From assembly GCF_035046505.1 (NCBI RefSeq), contig NC_089823.1, positions 4,828,767 to 4,892,766 of the forward strand: 64,000 bases of DNA. Direction: 5' to 3'. Shown here in pieces: positions 30,324 through 40,939 of this stretch. This stretch comes from Tiliqua scincoides (Eukaryota; Chordata; Lepidosauria; Squamata; Scincidae). Every line of letters starts with the position of its first letter. Position 1 is the first letter of the stretch. The notes beneath the pieces are model-generated. The model made no database searches. It saw only the letters and a list, made by a program, of their open reading frames with translations, and was not told the DNA's origin. The position numbers and the translations under genes are program-made.

Positions 30324-31011
30324 GGGCTTGCAGACCCTGTGTGGTATGGCAATTCAACTGATGCTCCAGGGGCTGAGGCTTTGGCTTGGTGCAATTGTGC
30401 TACATAGAAAGAGTTGATTAAACTCCTCAGGGTAATAAGTTACTAGGGGGTCATCAGAGTGCATTCCTTTTACAATCAAACATTTCCTAGCTCTGTGGAG
30501 TCGCTGCTTTGATTCTACACTGAAAGGCACACAGACAGAGAGGTATAAGGGTCAGATAAACCTGATTTTAGTTTGATCAGCACTTTCTCGGCTCATTTCC
30601 CCCACCTTCCTGCTCCTCTGCGGCTCAGACAGGCCACGGAGCCCTGCTAATGAGTGACTTATGCTCACAGCAGCAAGTTCATCATGCAGTACAGTAAGCC
30701 CCAAATGGAAGGCATCAATGGTACATGTTCATTGACACATGGCTGCCCTTCTCTGAGAATCATTTACAGCAGCACCTTCATCTGGTTATGGACCAGAGCA
30801 TGCATGAAAGTAAACAATGGGTGAATTTCAAAGCATAGCCTTGTTTAGCCTGCAAATTTATTTTGGCCAGCGAAAAACATTAATAACTAACTATGCAACA
30901 CATGTGAATTTGGGAGGAACCTAAATACAGAGAAATAAAAGAAAAAATGAACATAAGGACATTGATGAACATCGTGGAAGGTTGGATGAAATCAGACAAA
31001 AGAGGAAAGCA
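30324..31011. other. No recognised feature
   Basis: No element or gene supported. Confidence 0.35.
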
Positions 31012-31528
31012 TAAGAACATAAGAACACAAGAACAACCCCACTGGATCAGGCCATAGGCCCATCTAGTCCAGCTTCCTGTATCTCACAGCGGCCCACCAA
31101 ATGCCCCAGGGAGCACACCAGACAACAAGAGACCTGCAAGGCTTCCTGGGAATTGTAGTTAAGAACATAAGAACAGCCCCACTGGATCAGGCCATAGGCC
31201 CATCTAGTCCAGCTTCCTGTATCTCACAGCAGCCCCACCAAATGCCCCAGGGAGCACACCAGATAACAAGAGACCTCATCCTGGTGCCCTTCCTTGCATC
31301 TGGCATTCTGACATAACCCATTTCTAAAGTCAGGAGGTTGCGCATACACATCATGGCTTGTACCCCGTAATGGATTTTTCCTCCAGAAACTTGTCCAATC
31401 CCCTTTTAAAGGCGTCCAGGCTAGACGCCAGCACCACATCCTGTGGCAAGGAGTTCCACAGACCGACCACACGCTGAGTAAAGAAACATTTTCTTTTGTC
31501 TGTTCTAACTCTCCCAACACTCAATTTT
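31012..31528 (-). mobile_element. CR1 LINE 3' end with one 140-bp-type extra unit
   Basis: On the minus strand a CR1 3' end (31528 to about 31165) encodes VGRVRTDKRKCFFTQRVVGL and carries the usual 3' UTR. It is followed by the linker TTAACTACAATTCCCAGGAA, GCCTTGCAGGTCTCTTG and a second copy of the last 110 bp of CR1, ending at 31012. This is the same junction as in the array at 23500-24095, which shows that the linker-plus-CR1 unit exists at two loci. Confidence 0.9.
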
Positions 31529-31654
31529 AGTGGACATGTGGACAAAATTTGAAACGTGGTTAGAATTGAAAAAGGTTAAAAAAGCAAAGCAATGAAAGTC
31601 AACTGGATGAAAGCAGGCAAGAAGTTACACGTGCCAAGCTGCAGCTGGTGGCCA

Positions 31655-31755
31655 TGTTGGAATCATATAATGTTAAGATTTGGAAAGGATCTTGGAGGTC
31701 ATCTAGTCCGAGCCCTGCTCAACACAAGCAACATAAGGTTGCATTTATTCAGTCA
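31655..31755 (-). mobile_element. Older CR1 3' terminal fragment
   Basis: GGAATCATATAATGTTAAGA and GATCTTGGAGGTCATCTAGT are the reverse complement of the classical avian-type CR1 3' end. Only about 100 bp remain. Confidence 0.75.
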
Positions 31756-31944
31756 GATTTGTTGGCTGACTTTTAAATCCACAATCATAATGACAGGGAG
31801 ATACCGCCATAAGTCTCCTTAAAAACAAGCAAAGAAAACTCAAAAACCTCTTGTTGGTCATTCATTTTATATATTAGCCTCTCCATAGTAAAATATTGGA
31901 ACCTCAAGAAAGTCTCTATTAGTTGGAACATGGTTGGATCTCAT

Positions 31945-32104
31945 GGGTTATGTCAGAATGCCAGATGCAAGGGAGGGCACCAGGATGCAGGTCTCTTGTT
32001 ACCTGGTGTACTCCCTGGGGCATTTGGTGGGCTGCTGTGAGACACAGGAAGCTGGACTAGATGGGCCTATGGCCTGATCCAGTGGGGCTGTTCTTATGTT
32101 CTTA
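31945..32104 (+). mobile_element. CR1 3' terminal fragment
   Basis: From GGGTTATGTCAGAATGCCAG to GTGGGGCTGTTCTTATGTTC. This is the last 160 bp of a CR1 close to the younger copies. Confidence 0.9.
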
Positions 32105-32260
32105 CCCCACAGAGAGCACATTTATATCCACAAGCAACCAAAAAATGGCATAAGTTTCTCTCCTCATAGTGAGTGTCCTCTGTTTAAAAAAGTCAGGTAC
32201 ACTAATATCAATTCTTAGTTACAAATTTGTGGAGCACTGCGTACAGGTTTGACTGCAAAG

Positions 32261-32488
32261 CGGGGACGTGCAGTGGGTGGTAAGGTAGATGAGGCAGAGC
32301 CAGAGTCCTTCAAAAAGCGCCACTGCCGTGTGAGGTGTGCAAGCACTCACAACCCATGCGCATGACCCATATGCACAACCCATGCATGGGTTGTGAGTGC
32401 TTGCACACCTCACACAGCGGTGGTGCTTTTTGAAGGGTCGATGGGGAGGCTCTGCCTCACCTGCCTCTTCACGCACCGCACGTCCCTG
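32261..32488. mobile_element. Palindromic hAT MITE (CAGGGACGTG family), perfect 8-bp duplication
   Basis: Starts CGGGGACGTGCAGTGGGTGG and ends CACCGCACGTCCCTG. CTGCAAAG is exact at 32253-32260 and 32489-32496. The centre CACAACCCATGCATGGGTTG is a near-perfect inner palindrome. Confidence 0.93.
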
Positions 32489-32921
32489 CTGCAAAGTTCT
32501 TCAGTTGTTCAGACGGACAAAGCAGACCCAGCACTAAAATGCTTCCTTTTCATGGCACTGCTCTGGCCAAGTGGAACTTAAAATCTCTTGCAGGTCTGGA
32601 TGGTTGTCTTGTAGTTCCCTTCTGAGTCAAAACTCGGGCGCTCAAGTAGACATCTGAGTCACTACAGAGCTAATAACATCAGGAAAAACCCTCTAAAACT
32701 GGCCAGCAGAGCTGCACAAAACTGATCAATTAATACTACTATTGTAGAGGTGAAGGAGAAAAAGCAACAAGCACAAGGCCAGTCACAGCAAATATATACT
32801 TTTTTTTTCACCCGAAATTTTACTATTATTAAACAATTGGGAGTCAAACCCCCTTGGGAGTCAATTGAGAGTCAAAGCCCCTTGCACATCATCCCAAATC
32901 CTAGCTTTTGTCCATCTCTTA
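32489..32921. other. No recognised feature
   Basis: T run at 32803-32810. No element or gene supported. Confidence 0.35.
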
Positions 32922-33250
32922 TGTTGTTGGCATCCTTCAGTCTCGGAAGAGGGCTGCAACCCTGCAAAAGTAAAACATATCACTGTGATGCAGGTAGTAT
33001 TTACTTGTATTGTTGTTGTTGGCATCCTTCAGTCTCGGAAGACTATGGTATCGCGCTCTGATTGGTGCTTCTGGAACAGTGTCATCTCCAGCACGCGAAG
33101 CCTGGGTAAAGTAGATATGGAGGATAGACTATTTCCCATGTAGCAAATCCCCCCTCTCCACGTCGCTGAAATGGTCCAATGGAAAGGCAGAGGCCAATAC
33201 GATTGGTTCCAGCGGCGTCGCAGGAGTTGCCAGAGTGTGACTGTATACAG
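32922..33250 (-). mobile_element. 3' end of a LINE related to the Cys/His-tailed family
   Basis: Same element as 6421-6770, including the GTAAAACATATCACTGTGAT flank between 32951 and 33010. Its minus-strand 3' terminus reads CTTCCGAGACTGAAGGATGC. An extra 26-bp copy of that terminus lies at 32924-32949. Confidence 0.6.
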
Positions 33251-33646
33251 CCGCAAACTGGAAAGCACTGGAAAGTTCCTGAGAAGCTGCACTTGGACCC
33301 CATTCCATTTAGATGACCTTAAAATGCTGCACAGTCATTGTAAAGCTGTTGACAGACACACGCAGCAAGCCACAGGAAAGTTGCTCTGGCTGGGATCTTT
33401 CATCATTCTGGAAAACCCTGTGTGGTTAATCTGAATGGCGTTCCTGGTTAATTTTCTACCTAGTGAGGCCTTTTCCCCTACTTTTCTATCACAAGGCAAC
33501 AGAGTTCGAACCATCAACTGTTGCTTTGGAGGCAATCAGCAAAACAGCAGATCACACACAATAAAAGTTGTTTCTAGGTTTTAGTCGAGCCATACAACCC
33601 TTGTGTATATGCATGTCTGTAGATAATATTCCCTGTATTTCGAATA
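33251..33646. other. No recognised feature
   Basis: No element or gene supported. Confidence 0.3.
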
Positions 33647-33963
33647 CAGGTGTGTGCCACTTAATGACGGGGATACGTTCTCCTATCCCTGTTGTTATGC
33701 AATTAGGTCATTAAGTGAACATTCAGTCAAATCTATTGCCTTTGTTCTGTAAACAGACACTCCCTGCCAGACACTAGCTGGCTGCACAGGCTACTGGAAA
33801 TAGACTGTCTCTTCTTTGCATTAAGATCCTCTTTGCTGTGTAAACCAACACTCTGCTGCAGGCTATGGGAGACGCGATTGCCTCATTACTAGCATCTTGT
33901 GCTTTGACCGCCGTCATATATGCGATCTGTCATTAAGCGAAAGGTTGTTAAGTGGCACATGCC
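33647..33963. mobile_element. hAT-like element (GCCACTTAA ends)
   Basis: Starts CAGGTGTGTGCCACTTAATG and ends GTTGTTAAGTGGCACATGCC, an inverted pair of about 20 bp. The last bases of the right end have changed, and no clean duplication is seen. A family of this form is known to me only as a non-autonomous hAT. Confidence 0.65.
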
Positions 33964-34325
33964 ATGCTAGTTTGCTATGTACAGGGGCCTGCAGGGGGGC
34001 ATCCCATCATCCAGTTTCCTTTACACTTCCCTTGCACTGGTCAGGAGGGAAATGATCAGCTTCTCACTCAAGCGAGCAGGTTGCAGCTTGCATTGGGGGC
34101 AGGTTGGAGGGAGGTGGTGGCAGCAGACTCGGGGTGAAAGGCACCCTGAATCTGCTGCCCCCTCAAATGCCCAGCAATCTGCCATGGATGAAGCCCACTT
34201 CAGGTGGTTGCATGGAAGTGCCAACAGTAGGTGGAGCGAAGGAACTAGGTCTAAGGATTGAAATATGGGTCTGTCTCATGACAGCTTCAGTGTACCTCCC
34301 TCAGTATTGTCTGCAACGGCAATTT

Positions 34326-34641
34326 CCAATGCTTTCTTTCTCACAGCACGCTGATCTCTATGGTCTTCTCCATGGTCTTCGGCTCTGGTGACGTCACTAC
34401 CAGCTTCCGGGAGACTATTCCGGGTTCTGTGGCTGTTTTTCGGGCAACTGTCTATACTAACAAATTGGCTGTCCCTCTTCCTCTTCCAGACAATTTGTTA
34501 GTACAGTCAGTTGCCCCAGAGACAGAGTTGCAAAACCCAGGCGCGTTTTTCAGTGATTTTCAACGATTTTCAACTGCTGTGCTCTAAACTCCCATGGCAC
34601 ACCTGCGGACCTTTTGCAGCACATCGGTTGACAATCTCTGG
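34326..34641. mobile_element. hAT element (TTTTCAACC family), decayed
   Basis: CACAGCACGCTGATCTCTAT, ATGGTCTTCGGCTCTGGTGA, TTCCGGGAGACTATTCCGGG, CAATTTGTTAGTACAGTCAG and GGCACACCTGCGGACCTTTT align with the better copy at 61190-61489. It is broken at its ends. Confidence 0.7.
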
Positions 34642-34684
34642 TCTAGGCACTGATGGCTGTGGCTCTCCAAGGTTTTGGGAAGAG

Positions 34685-35199
34685 CAGTGGTGTAGTTAAT
34701 GATTGTGTAGCCCAGTGCCAAGCTCAAAATGATGCGCCGGAAGTGATGTCACAACTGGAAGTGATGTCACACCTGGACTTTTAAAAAAGCGAGAATCAGT
34801 GGAAAACCCGCCTCCAGACCCATGAGACTTGACCCATATTAACACGTTATTGGTGCCGTGCTGTATCATAACAACATCTCATTGACTTTCAGAACAATCA
34901 GTCTCATAAGTCAGTTTTGAGTTACAGAAATCCACTTTTTGTTCCATATGGCAGTTGTGTTTTCATTTTCTGGTTAATTGGCCATAATGTTTGATAGAAT
35001 ACAGATATTCCAGTGGGGATTGTCGCATTGCATTCCTCATTAAATTACCTTTCCAATGATATTTAACATGATGGTATTATGTGTACATATCAGGGTTTTC
35101 ACAATTTAACCACTAGTGTCAAGCTCAGCTTGTTGCCCCCCCCCCAGCTTGTTGCCCACTGCAATTGCTACCCCCTGCACCCCCTTAGCTAGGCCACTG
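34685..35199. mobile_element. hAT non-autonomous element (515 bp)
   Basis: Starts CAGTGGTGTAGTTAATGATT and ends CCCCCTTAGCTAGGCCACTG. The flanking 8-mers GGGAAGAG (34677-34684) and GGGAAGGG (35200-35207) match at 7 of 8 positions. The interior shares TTGATAGAATACAGATATTC with 29319-29656 and 45630-45875. AGTGATGTCACA(A/C) occurs twice near 34742-34770. Confidence 0.88.
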
Positions 35200-37874
35200 G
35201 GGAAGGGGACCTTCCCCAGCTCAATCTAGAGAGGTCAAGAATTAAACCAGCAGCATCTAAGAAAGAGAAGAGGTAGAATTACTGCAATAGAGAACTTATG
35301 TTTGAGGGTTCAGCAACAAACTCTACCCTGGGATTTTCCAGTGCCTCCATTGACCATCAGCTCTTGATGAGATTTAGCCATGGAGCTGGTGAGGACAGCC
35401 AAGCTTGAGGACCCTTCTTTTATGTCATTCACAACTTTGTTTAAGTCAGGAAGGTCCCAGAATGTGGCTTTTATTCACAGGTTCAAATGTGTTGTGCAAG
35501 CAAGGTGTGGCATGGCCATTCATGGAATCATACAAGTAACAAAAGCAAGCAATGCTTCTCCCAAGCTTGAGTATGTGTGTGATTACTCTGACAAACCACA
35601 GTTGTGGCCTTCCTTGAGGCCTGCGGGACCAGAGGCCTCTTGCTATCAGCCTATACAAACATCATCAGACTGGCCTGGGTTGTTTTCCTCTGGCAGGCGC
35701 CCAGAACCAGGCACATGTATAAACAAATGTGTTGGCACAAAACCCCAATAAAGGCATGTCAGGCGACAAATGGCACCTGTCTGCTGCACATGGAGAGCCT
35801 TTCTTCTCCCGAGAAAATCTCCACGTTGCTGGATTATCGGCTTGGAACTCTTGTCCAAGACCCTCAGAAGTCTTTTTGCTTAGATATCTTTGATTTGGAG
35901 AGGGAGGCCACCCTAGGCACCTAGTTTCACAGCAGCCCTATAAGTCACTTCACCCAGTGCTTGAATTATATGGGGGGGGGGCAGATGTAGGGGAGACCTT
36001 AATCAAATGCACAAGCCCCACTAAACCCCCCCCCCCCAATTTTAGTGAAATCATGGGCAGGTCCTGCAAAACGCAGCTGACACAGGAAGAGGAGAGTTCC
36101 CCTTTAACCACTCAGGTGCCAGTAGGTAGGCCCAGCTTGCCAGGTGCCAGAGGCTAGCGCATGCCTGGATTGTTATGCCCCTGGGCAGAAGAGGAGAGAG
36201 AAACAGCAGCAAAGAACTGGGCATCACAGGGTGTTTCTAGGGGCTGTGGCTCCGCCGCCTCCCCTGGGCCTGTTATCATTCCTGCGTATTCGGTGCCTGA
36301 ACTCTGCACCCTTCACTTCCTGACTCTCATGTCAAATAGCAGTGGGATAAAGGAGAGATTGTGCTGAGTGGCCCGGCTTTCCGCCTCCTGAAATGGCGAT
36401 TCCACTGAGCTCTGCTTGCCATGTTTTTCCAGCTGTGACCTTTTCCACGGTCATAGGAATCCCCCCCCCCCCCCCGGTCAGGAAATGGGATAAATAGGGA
36501 GGTGCCACATAGGGAGCTATTTTGAGACAAAAGGAAACTAATCAAAGAGGTGTTCCCCCATATGAAGCTCAGGGGGGCAAAGGCAGTTCCCCAAAGCAGA
36601 GGAGGAAGCGTGGGCTGGATCTGTCAACAGCTGAACTTGTGACACACGTTTGAACGTCAAAAGAGGCAGCAGGGCAATGTGGCCCAATGGTTAGAGCATT
36701 CAGGTTTGGCCATCAGTCGTTTTCTGGAGCAGGCTAAAATTATGTTCTATAGATGCATAAAATTATGCATCGCATAGCCATAAATGTAGATCCTCTTTGT
36801 GTGTTGTTGGTGCCTGAATTTGCTCACAAAGTCCAATTGATTTTAAGGATCCTGATGGGGCACAAAGGAGAAGACCAACAATAGCATCTGCAGGGCAAAG
36901 AGACATGACAGTCCACTGAATTACGGGCAATGCGAGCTGCATCTATTGAGGTTCTGCCTGCCAAGAGCAGCGAAAGGCCCAGGGGCAGCGGGTGTTTGAA
37001 CTACGACCAGGAATGTTTTTCTGTGCAAGGACTGTGTGTTATTATCTTTGCTCCAGGAGATCATTTTCCGTGTCAACTGTGTTTACATTTATAACACACT
37101 GGAAGTAAAAAGATAAGGATGATGAACTGAGCTGTGGGTCAAGGCAGAAGAGAGTGGGAACTTCCCCCTTGTAATCTCTGCTTACTCGATGACAACGCAA
37201 ACACTCTGCTCAGATCTGCAAGGCTTGCCTGGCAGAGGACAGTATGGCTTGAACTCCCAGTTCAGGACATGTCCACAGAAGAGGAGATAGGATGCTGGGT
37301 TAATGCTGAGTCATACCACTGAGGCTGGAGCCCAGTAAGGTTAATGCTGATGGGCAGTAAATCATGTGCACATCTTATTCCACACTCCTTTGGCTAGTGA
37401 GATTTCAACAACAGAGTACCCCACAGGGCCTAGGAGAGGGAGTTAAAGGGGGTAATTTGTACCTGGGCCCAGGGTCAAAAGGGGGAACCAGGAGCCAAGG
37501 GGGGGGGGTCCCAGAAAGTTCCTGGGATCTTAAACTTCCCTATCTACTCAGACTTGTTGCCCGCACGGGATGCTGGCAACACTACCACAACTGGGGGTGC
37601 TGGGGACACTACTGAAGCCACATGGGTTGGTAGACCTGGGCTTCAAAGACTTTTCCAACTCTCTCTACCCTCCTCCCCCACCCTGTTTCGCCCCTCCCTG
37701 CCCCTATTCTGCTTGCCCACCACCACCCTCCCCAGATCTGTTTCACCCCTCCCTTTGCAAAGGGGCCCAAAAGAAACTTTGTAGCCCCTAATAAAATTCC
37801 TCTCAGAGGCCCTGGTATCCCACATGCTTTCAAGCAGACTCTCACAGCCATAGGGGCTAGAAACTTGTTATTAT
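35200..37874. other. Mostly unrecognised; possible SINE head at 36668-36715
   Basis: GGCAATGTGGCCCAATGGTTAGAGC near 36671 has the look of a tRNA-derived SINE A box, but no B box or tail follows. Homopolymer C/G runs occur at 35971-35978, 36030-36038 and 36461-36474. A frame of about 120 codons at 35380-35751 has no recognisable domain, and I do not call it a gene. Confidence 0.4.
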
Positions 37875-38993
37875 CAGGAATGGGAACTCCAGGCAGCTGA
37901 CTCGAGTCTGAGTTGCAAAAACATATGTTTTTTTGCTGACTCGTTTACACTCGAGTTACCTGTGTCAATGAGTCCAGCACTGACTTGAGTCTGAGGCCGA
38001 TGACTCAGCACTTGGTTCCCATGCATTGAGACTCGAGACTGCCTGTGTCTGGGTGTGCTTGCTCATGGCATGAAAGACCTCATGGGGCCATCGCTCTGAC
38101 CAGGGGAGCAGCAGGGATGTTCCAGCCAGAAGGCAGAGAAGGGTTAATGTTTTGCTTTTGCATCAAGCAGGTGGGGAGGAGGTGGGGGCAGGCTCTATTG
38201 TCCATCTCTGGAACCAGTGATCATTGGATGAAAGAGAGGAGGTCTGATTTGTTTCTTTGAATGAGGGAGGGCAGGAGGAGGAGCCCAAGAGAGTTCATGC
38301 CTTAGAATTGGCTGGAGAAGCCCAGGGAGGGTGAGGAGGCAGGGAAGCTTGGGGGGAGGCAGTTTGTAGTGATCACACTTTCAACTGCTTGGCTCCTTTG
38401 GCTCTGTTCTTACTTGGGAGGAGGAAAAACTGGCACAAATGGGACTACTTTTGAGTAGATCTGCAAAGGATTGCTCATACTAGTAAGCTTCTCAGCTGCT
38501 GTATATGACCCTCTTCTACTGCTTCTGCCTCTGACTCATGCAGTTCATCCCACCTCCTCCAGCCTTGTTTACAGATGAGATGGGGCATCGGGGAATATTA
38601 AAGGAGATCTCTGACACACAAACACACATCCTGGTAGCGTTTTTTTCCATGGAGCTGCAACTGACTTTTTAAAGGGAAAGACCCAACTTGAGTTTTTTCG
38701 AGTCCCCAAAATGCTCTGGGTGACTCGGAAAGTTCGCCCATTAGGACTCATTTTTGACTCAGAAATGGGCTATGTCAGAATGCCAATGCAAGGGAGGGCA
38801 CCAGGATGCAGGTCTCTTGTTATCTGGTGTGCTCCCTGGGCCATTTGGTGGGCCGCTGTGAGATACAGGAAGCTGGACTAGATGGGCCTATGGCCTGATC
38901 CAGTGGGGCTCTTCTTATGTTCTTATGACTCGAGTTGCGGAGGCAGAGACTTGTGACTCGACCTGAGTCCCGGACTCGACTCACCCAACCCTG
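37875..38993. mobile_element. hAT-like element (1.1 kb) rich in GACTCGAG motifs
   Basis: Starts CAGGAATGGGAACTCCAGGC and ends CTCACCCAACCCTG; the termini match loosely as inverted CAGGNNTGGG. GTTATTAT is exact at 37867-37874 and 38994-39001. The right flank continues as (TTA)n, so chance cannot be excluded. Both ends carry GACTCGAG(T) words (37902-38040 and 38640-38990) and the centre appears unrelated. A CR1 fragment sits inside at 38761-38931. Confidence 0.65.
38761..38931 (+). mobile_element. CR1 3' end nested in the GACTCGAG element
   Basis: From AAATGGGCTATGTCAGAATG to GGCTCTTCTTATGTTCTTATG. GACTC-rich sequence lies immediately on both sides, so it inserted into the element. Confidence 0.9.
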
Positions 38994-39001
38994 GTTATTA
39001 T

Positions 39002-39725
39002 TATTATTATCTTTTAAAATGAAAGCTGAGATTCTCAGAACTCCTTGCCCAGTACTTCATTCTGTGCTCCTGTGTATTGATGACACACTCACAGCCCGAG
39101 GCATTCCCCCTTTGTTTTTTTCAACCGTATACTCTTAATTTGTCACCCGAAGTCAGCAATGTCACAGATGGCCTGCCTGGGCCCTTGATTTGACCACTTG
39201 CCAATTGGTTTGCAGAAGACCTTAGAAGCCTTTCAGTTTGTTTTGAGGAGGGACCTTTAGCAACCTATGTGATGTGCCAGTGATAAGGAACAAGCGGATT
39301 ATGCACCTGTCAAGAGGGGCTCCTTGTTGTTCTGTGCGCCTTTGCCGGAAATGAATGTCTCATCTATAGAAGCCATTAACTAAACTCTCGCCACAGGCTC
39401 GTTGGGAAGTCATTCAGGTATACAGCAATTTGCTATTAATAGGGCTCTCAAGACTCCTTGGCTTGTGATGGATGGCACAGGAGTGCCGGAGAAAAGAGCA
39501 ACACTCATTCCGTTGCGAAAGCACTGGAAGAGGAAGCCGGGGAAAAGCTGGAGACCCCTTTTGTGTTCATGATTCAGCCTTTCATTCCTGGCGTTTTTCA
39601 TTCAGGCTGACTGTTGTTTATTTGGGGAGTGTTTGTAGTTTATATTTTGGAACCTGATTCATTAGCTTGCTAACAACTCCTCCATTCCCCCCCCCCACAA
39701 CTATTCTGCTGCCTTTGCCTATAGG
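39002..39725. other. No recognised feature
   Basis: An (TTA)n run lies at about 38995-39012. No element or gene supported. Confidence 0.35.
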
Positions 39726-39915
39726 CAGTGGTGTAGCTAGAGGGGGAGCAAAGCACTATGTTTTGCAGGTACCTGCAAGCAGCCCCTCCCCTTCAGAGCC
39801 AGGTGTTCATACCTCCCCCCACCCGGAATGGTTTGGAAGGGGAGGGGCCGCTTGCATGGCACATTCAGGCACCTGCTAAATTTAGTGCTTTGCACCCCCC
39901 TCTAGCTACCCAATC
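39726..39915. mobile_element. hAT MITE (CAGTGGCGTAGCTAG family), perfect 8-bp duplication
   Basis: Starts CAGTGGTGTAGCTAGAGGGG and ends CACCCCCCTCTAGCTACCCAATC, where the last bases have diverged from GCCACTG. CCTATAGG is exact at 39718-39725 and 39916-39923. Confidence 0.9.
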
Positions 39916-40749
39916 CCTATAGGAACAGCTCTAGAGCCCTTTGACATAGTCACTTTCTGGGGGACATCATGTTGAATGCCCACGCTGCCCAGGGATGCAA
40001 GCATTGTGACAGTGCATTGTGGGTGGAAGAGGTGCCCCTGCTTGGCCAAGGAGGTCTTGCTGCCACTGCTGCCAGAAGGGTAAGTGGTAACCTTCCTTCC
40101 AAAACTCCTTCCCTCCTTCTTGTATTCCAAGGTACAAGGAAACAAGGTGAAAGGAAGGTGAAAGGTGAAAGGAAACTCTTGTGTGTAGGGGAAAATGTGG
40201 AAGAGCCCCCTCCCCAGAGAAGATAGGGTGAGGTGCTAGCATTGGCCCTTGCTCAAGATCAGCCAGGAAACCAAGGGTTAACCCCAGGGCTCTAATTAGC
40301 AGTGGGTGTGCTGCACAGCTGCAGCCATGAGAGGCAGCCAGGATATAAACAGCACCTGGAGGAGGGGGAGTTTTATGGGTAGTAGAAGGAGGAAAAGTTG
40401 GAAGGAGAGAGGACTAAACTAACTGACTGCTTGCCTGGCTGGTGGACTAATGGACTGGCAGATGGACTAATGAACTGGTAAATTGACTAATGGACTGGTG
40501 GATGGACCAATGAACCAGTGGACAGACAGGTAAACTGACTACCCAAACAGAGACTGCTGAGTGGTGGAGAGCTGAGGTACTACTGCTGTACCTAGAAGAG
40601 CTGCTGCTTTGAGAACTGGGAGGAGGGACCCTGCAGCCCCCCAGGCAAGCTACCTACTAGTCACCTTCCTGCTGGTACTGGGGTGCAGCTGTAGTTTTAT
40701 ATGCCGCTAGAGCGAGCTGTGTTTGAGCCAGGAGGACTAATTAGCTTAA
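39916..40749. other. Unrecognised except for a 20-bp tandem repeat
   Basis: Apart from the short tandem array at 40444-40525, no element or gene is supported. Confidence 0.35.
40444..40525. repeat. 20-bp tandem repeat, four imperfect units
   Basis: Units of the form GGACTAATGGACTGGNNNAT begin at 40444, 40464, 40484 and 40504. Each differs by a few bases. Confidence 0.8.
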
Positions 40750-40822
40750 CCCATTTCTGCCCAGCCCACAGGTGTACACATTTGATCCCTGTTGTGTGTA
40801 TGCAACGTTGGGCAGAAATGGC
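40750..40822. mobile_element. piggyBac-like MITE (73 bp), TTAA on both sides
   Basis: Arms CCCATTTCTGCCCAGC and GTTGGGCAGAAATGGC are inverted complements. TTAA occurs exactly at 40746-40749 and 40823-40826. A second copy with the same arms and TTAA sites is at 60030-60103. piggyBac elements duplicate TTAA. Confidence 0.82.
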
Positions 40823-40939
40823 TTAAAGGGGGTGTCAGATCTCTAGACCAAGTTTAGAAAGGAAATTTGGCAAAACACTGTGCTGTCAACATGCATTTCC
40901 TGTGCTCTAGTGCTCCATTGCCTTAAGGTGTAGCTTATG

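Noticed and set aside
35380-35924. Host exon in frames of about 100-120 codons
   Set aside because: No recognisable domain, no clear splice sites at the ends, and the alternative frames are equally long.
36668-36715. tRNA gene
   Set aside because: Only an A-box-like stretch is visible; no B box, anticodon arm or acceptor pairing follows.
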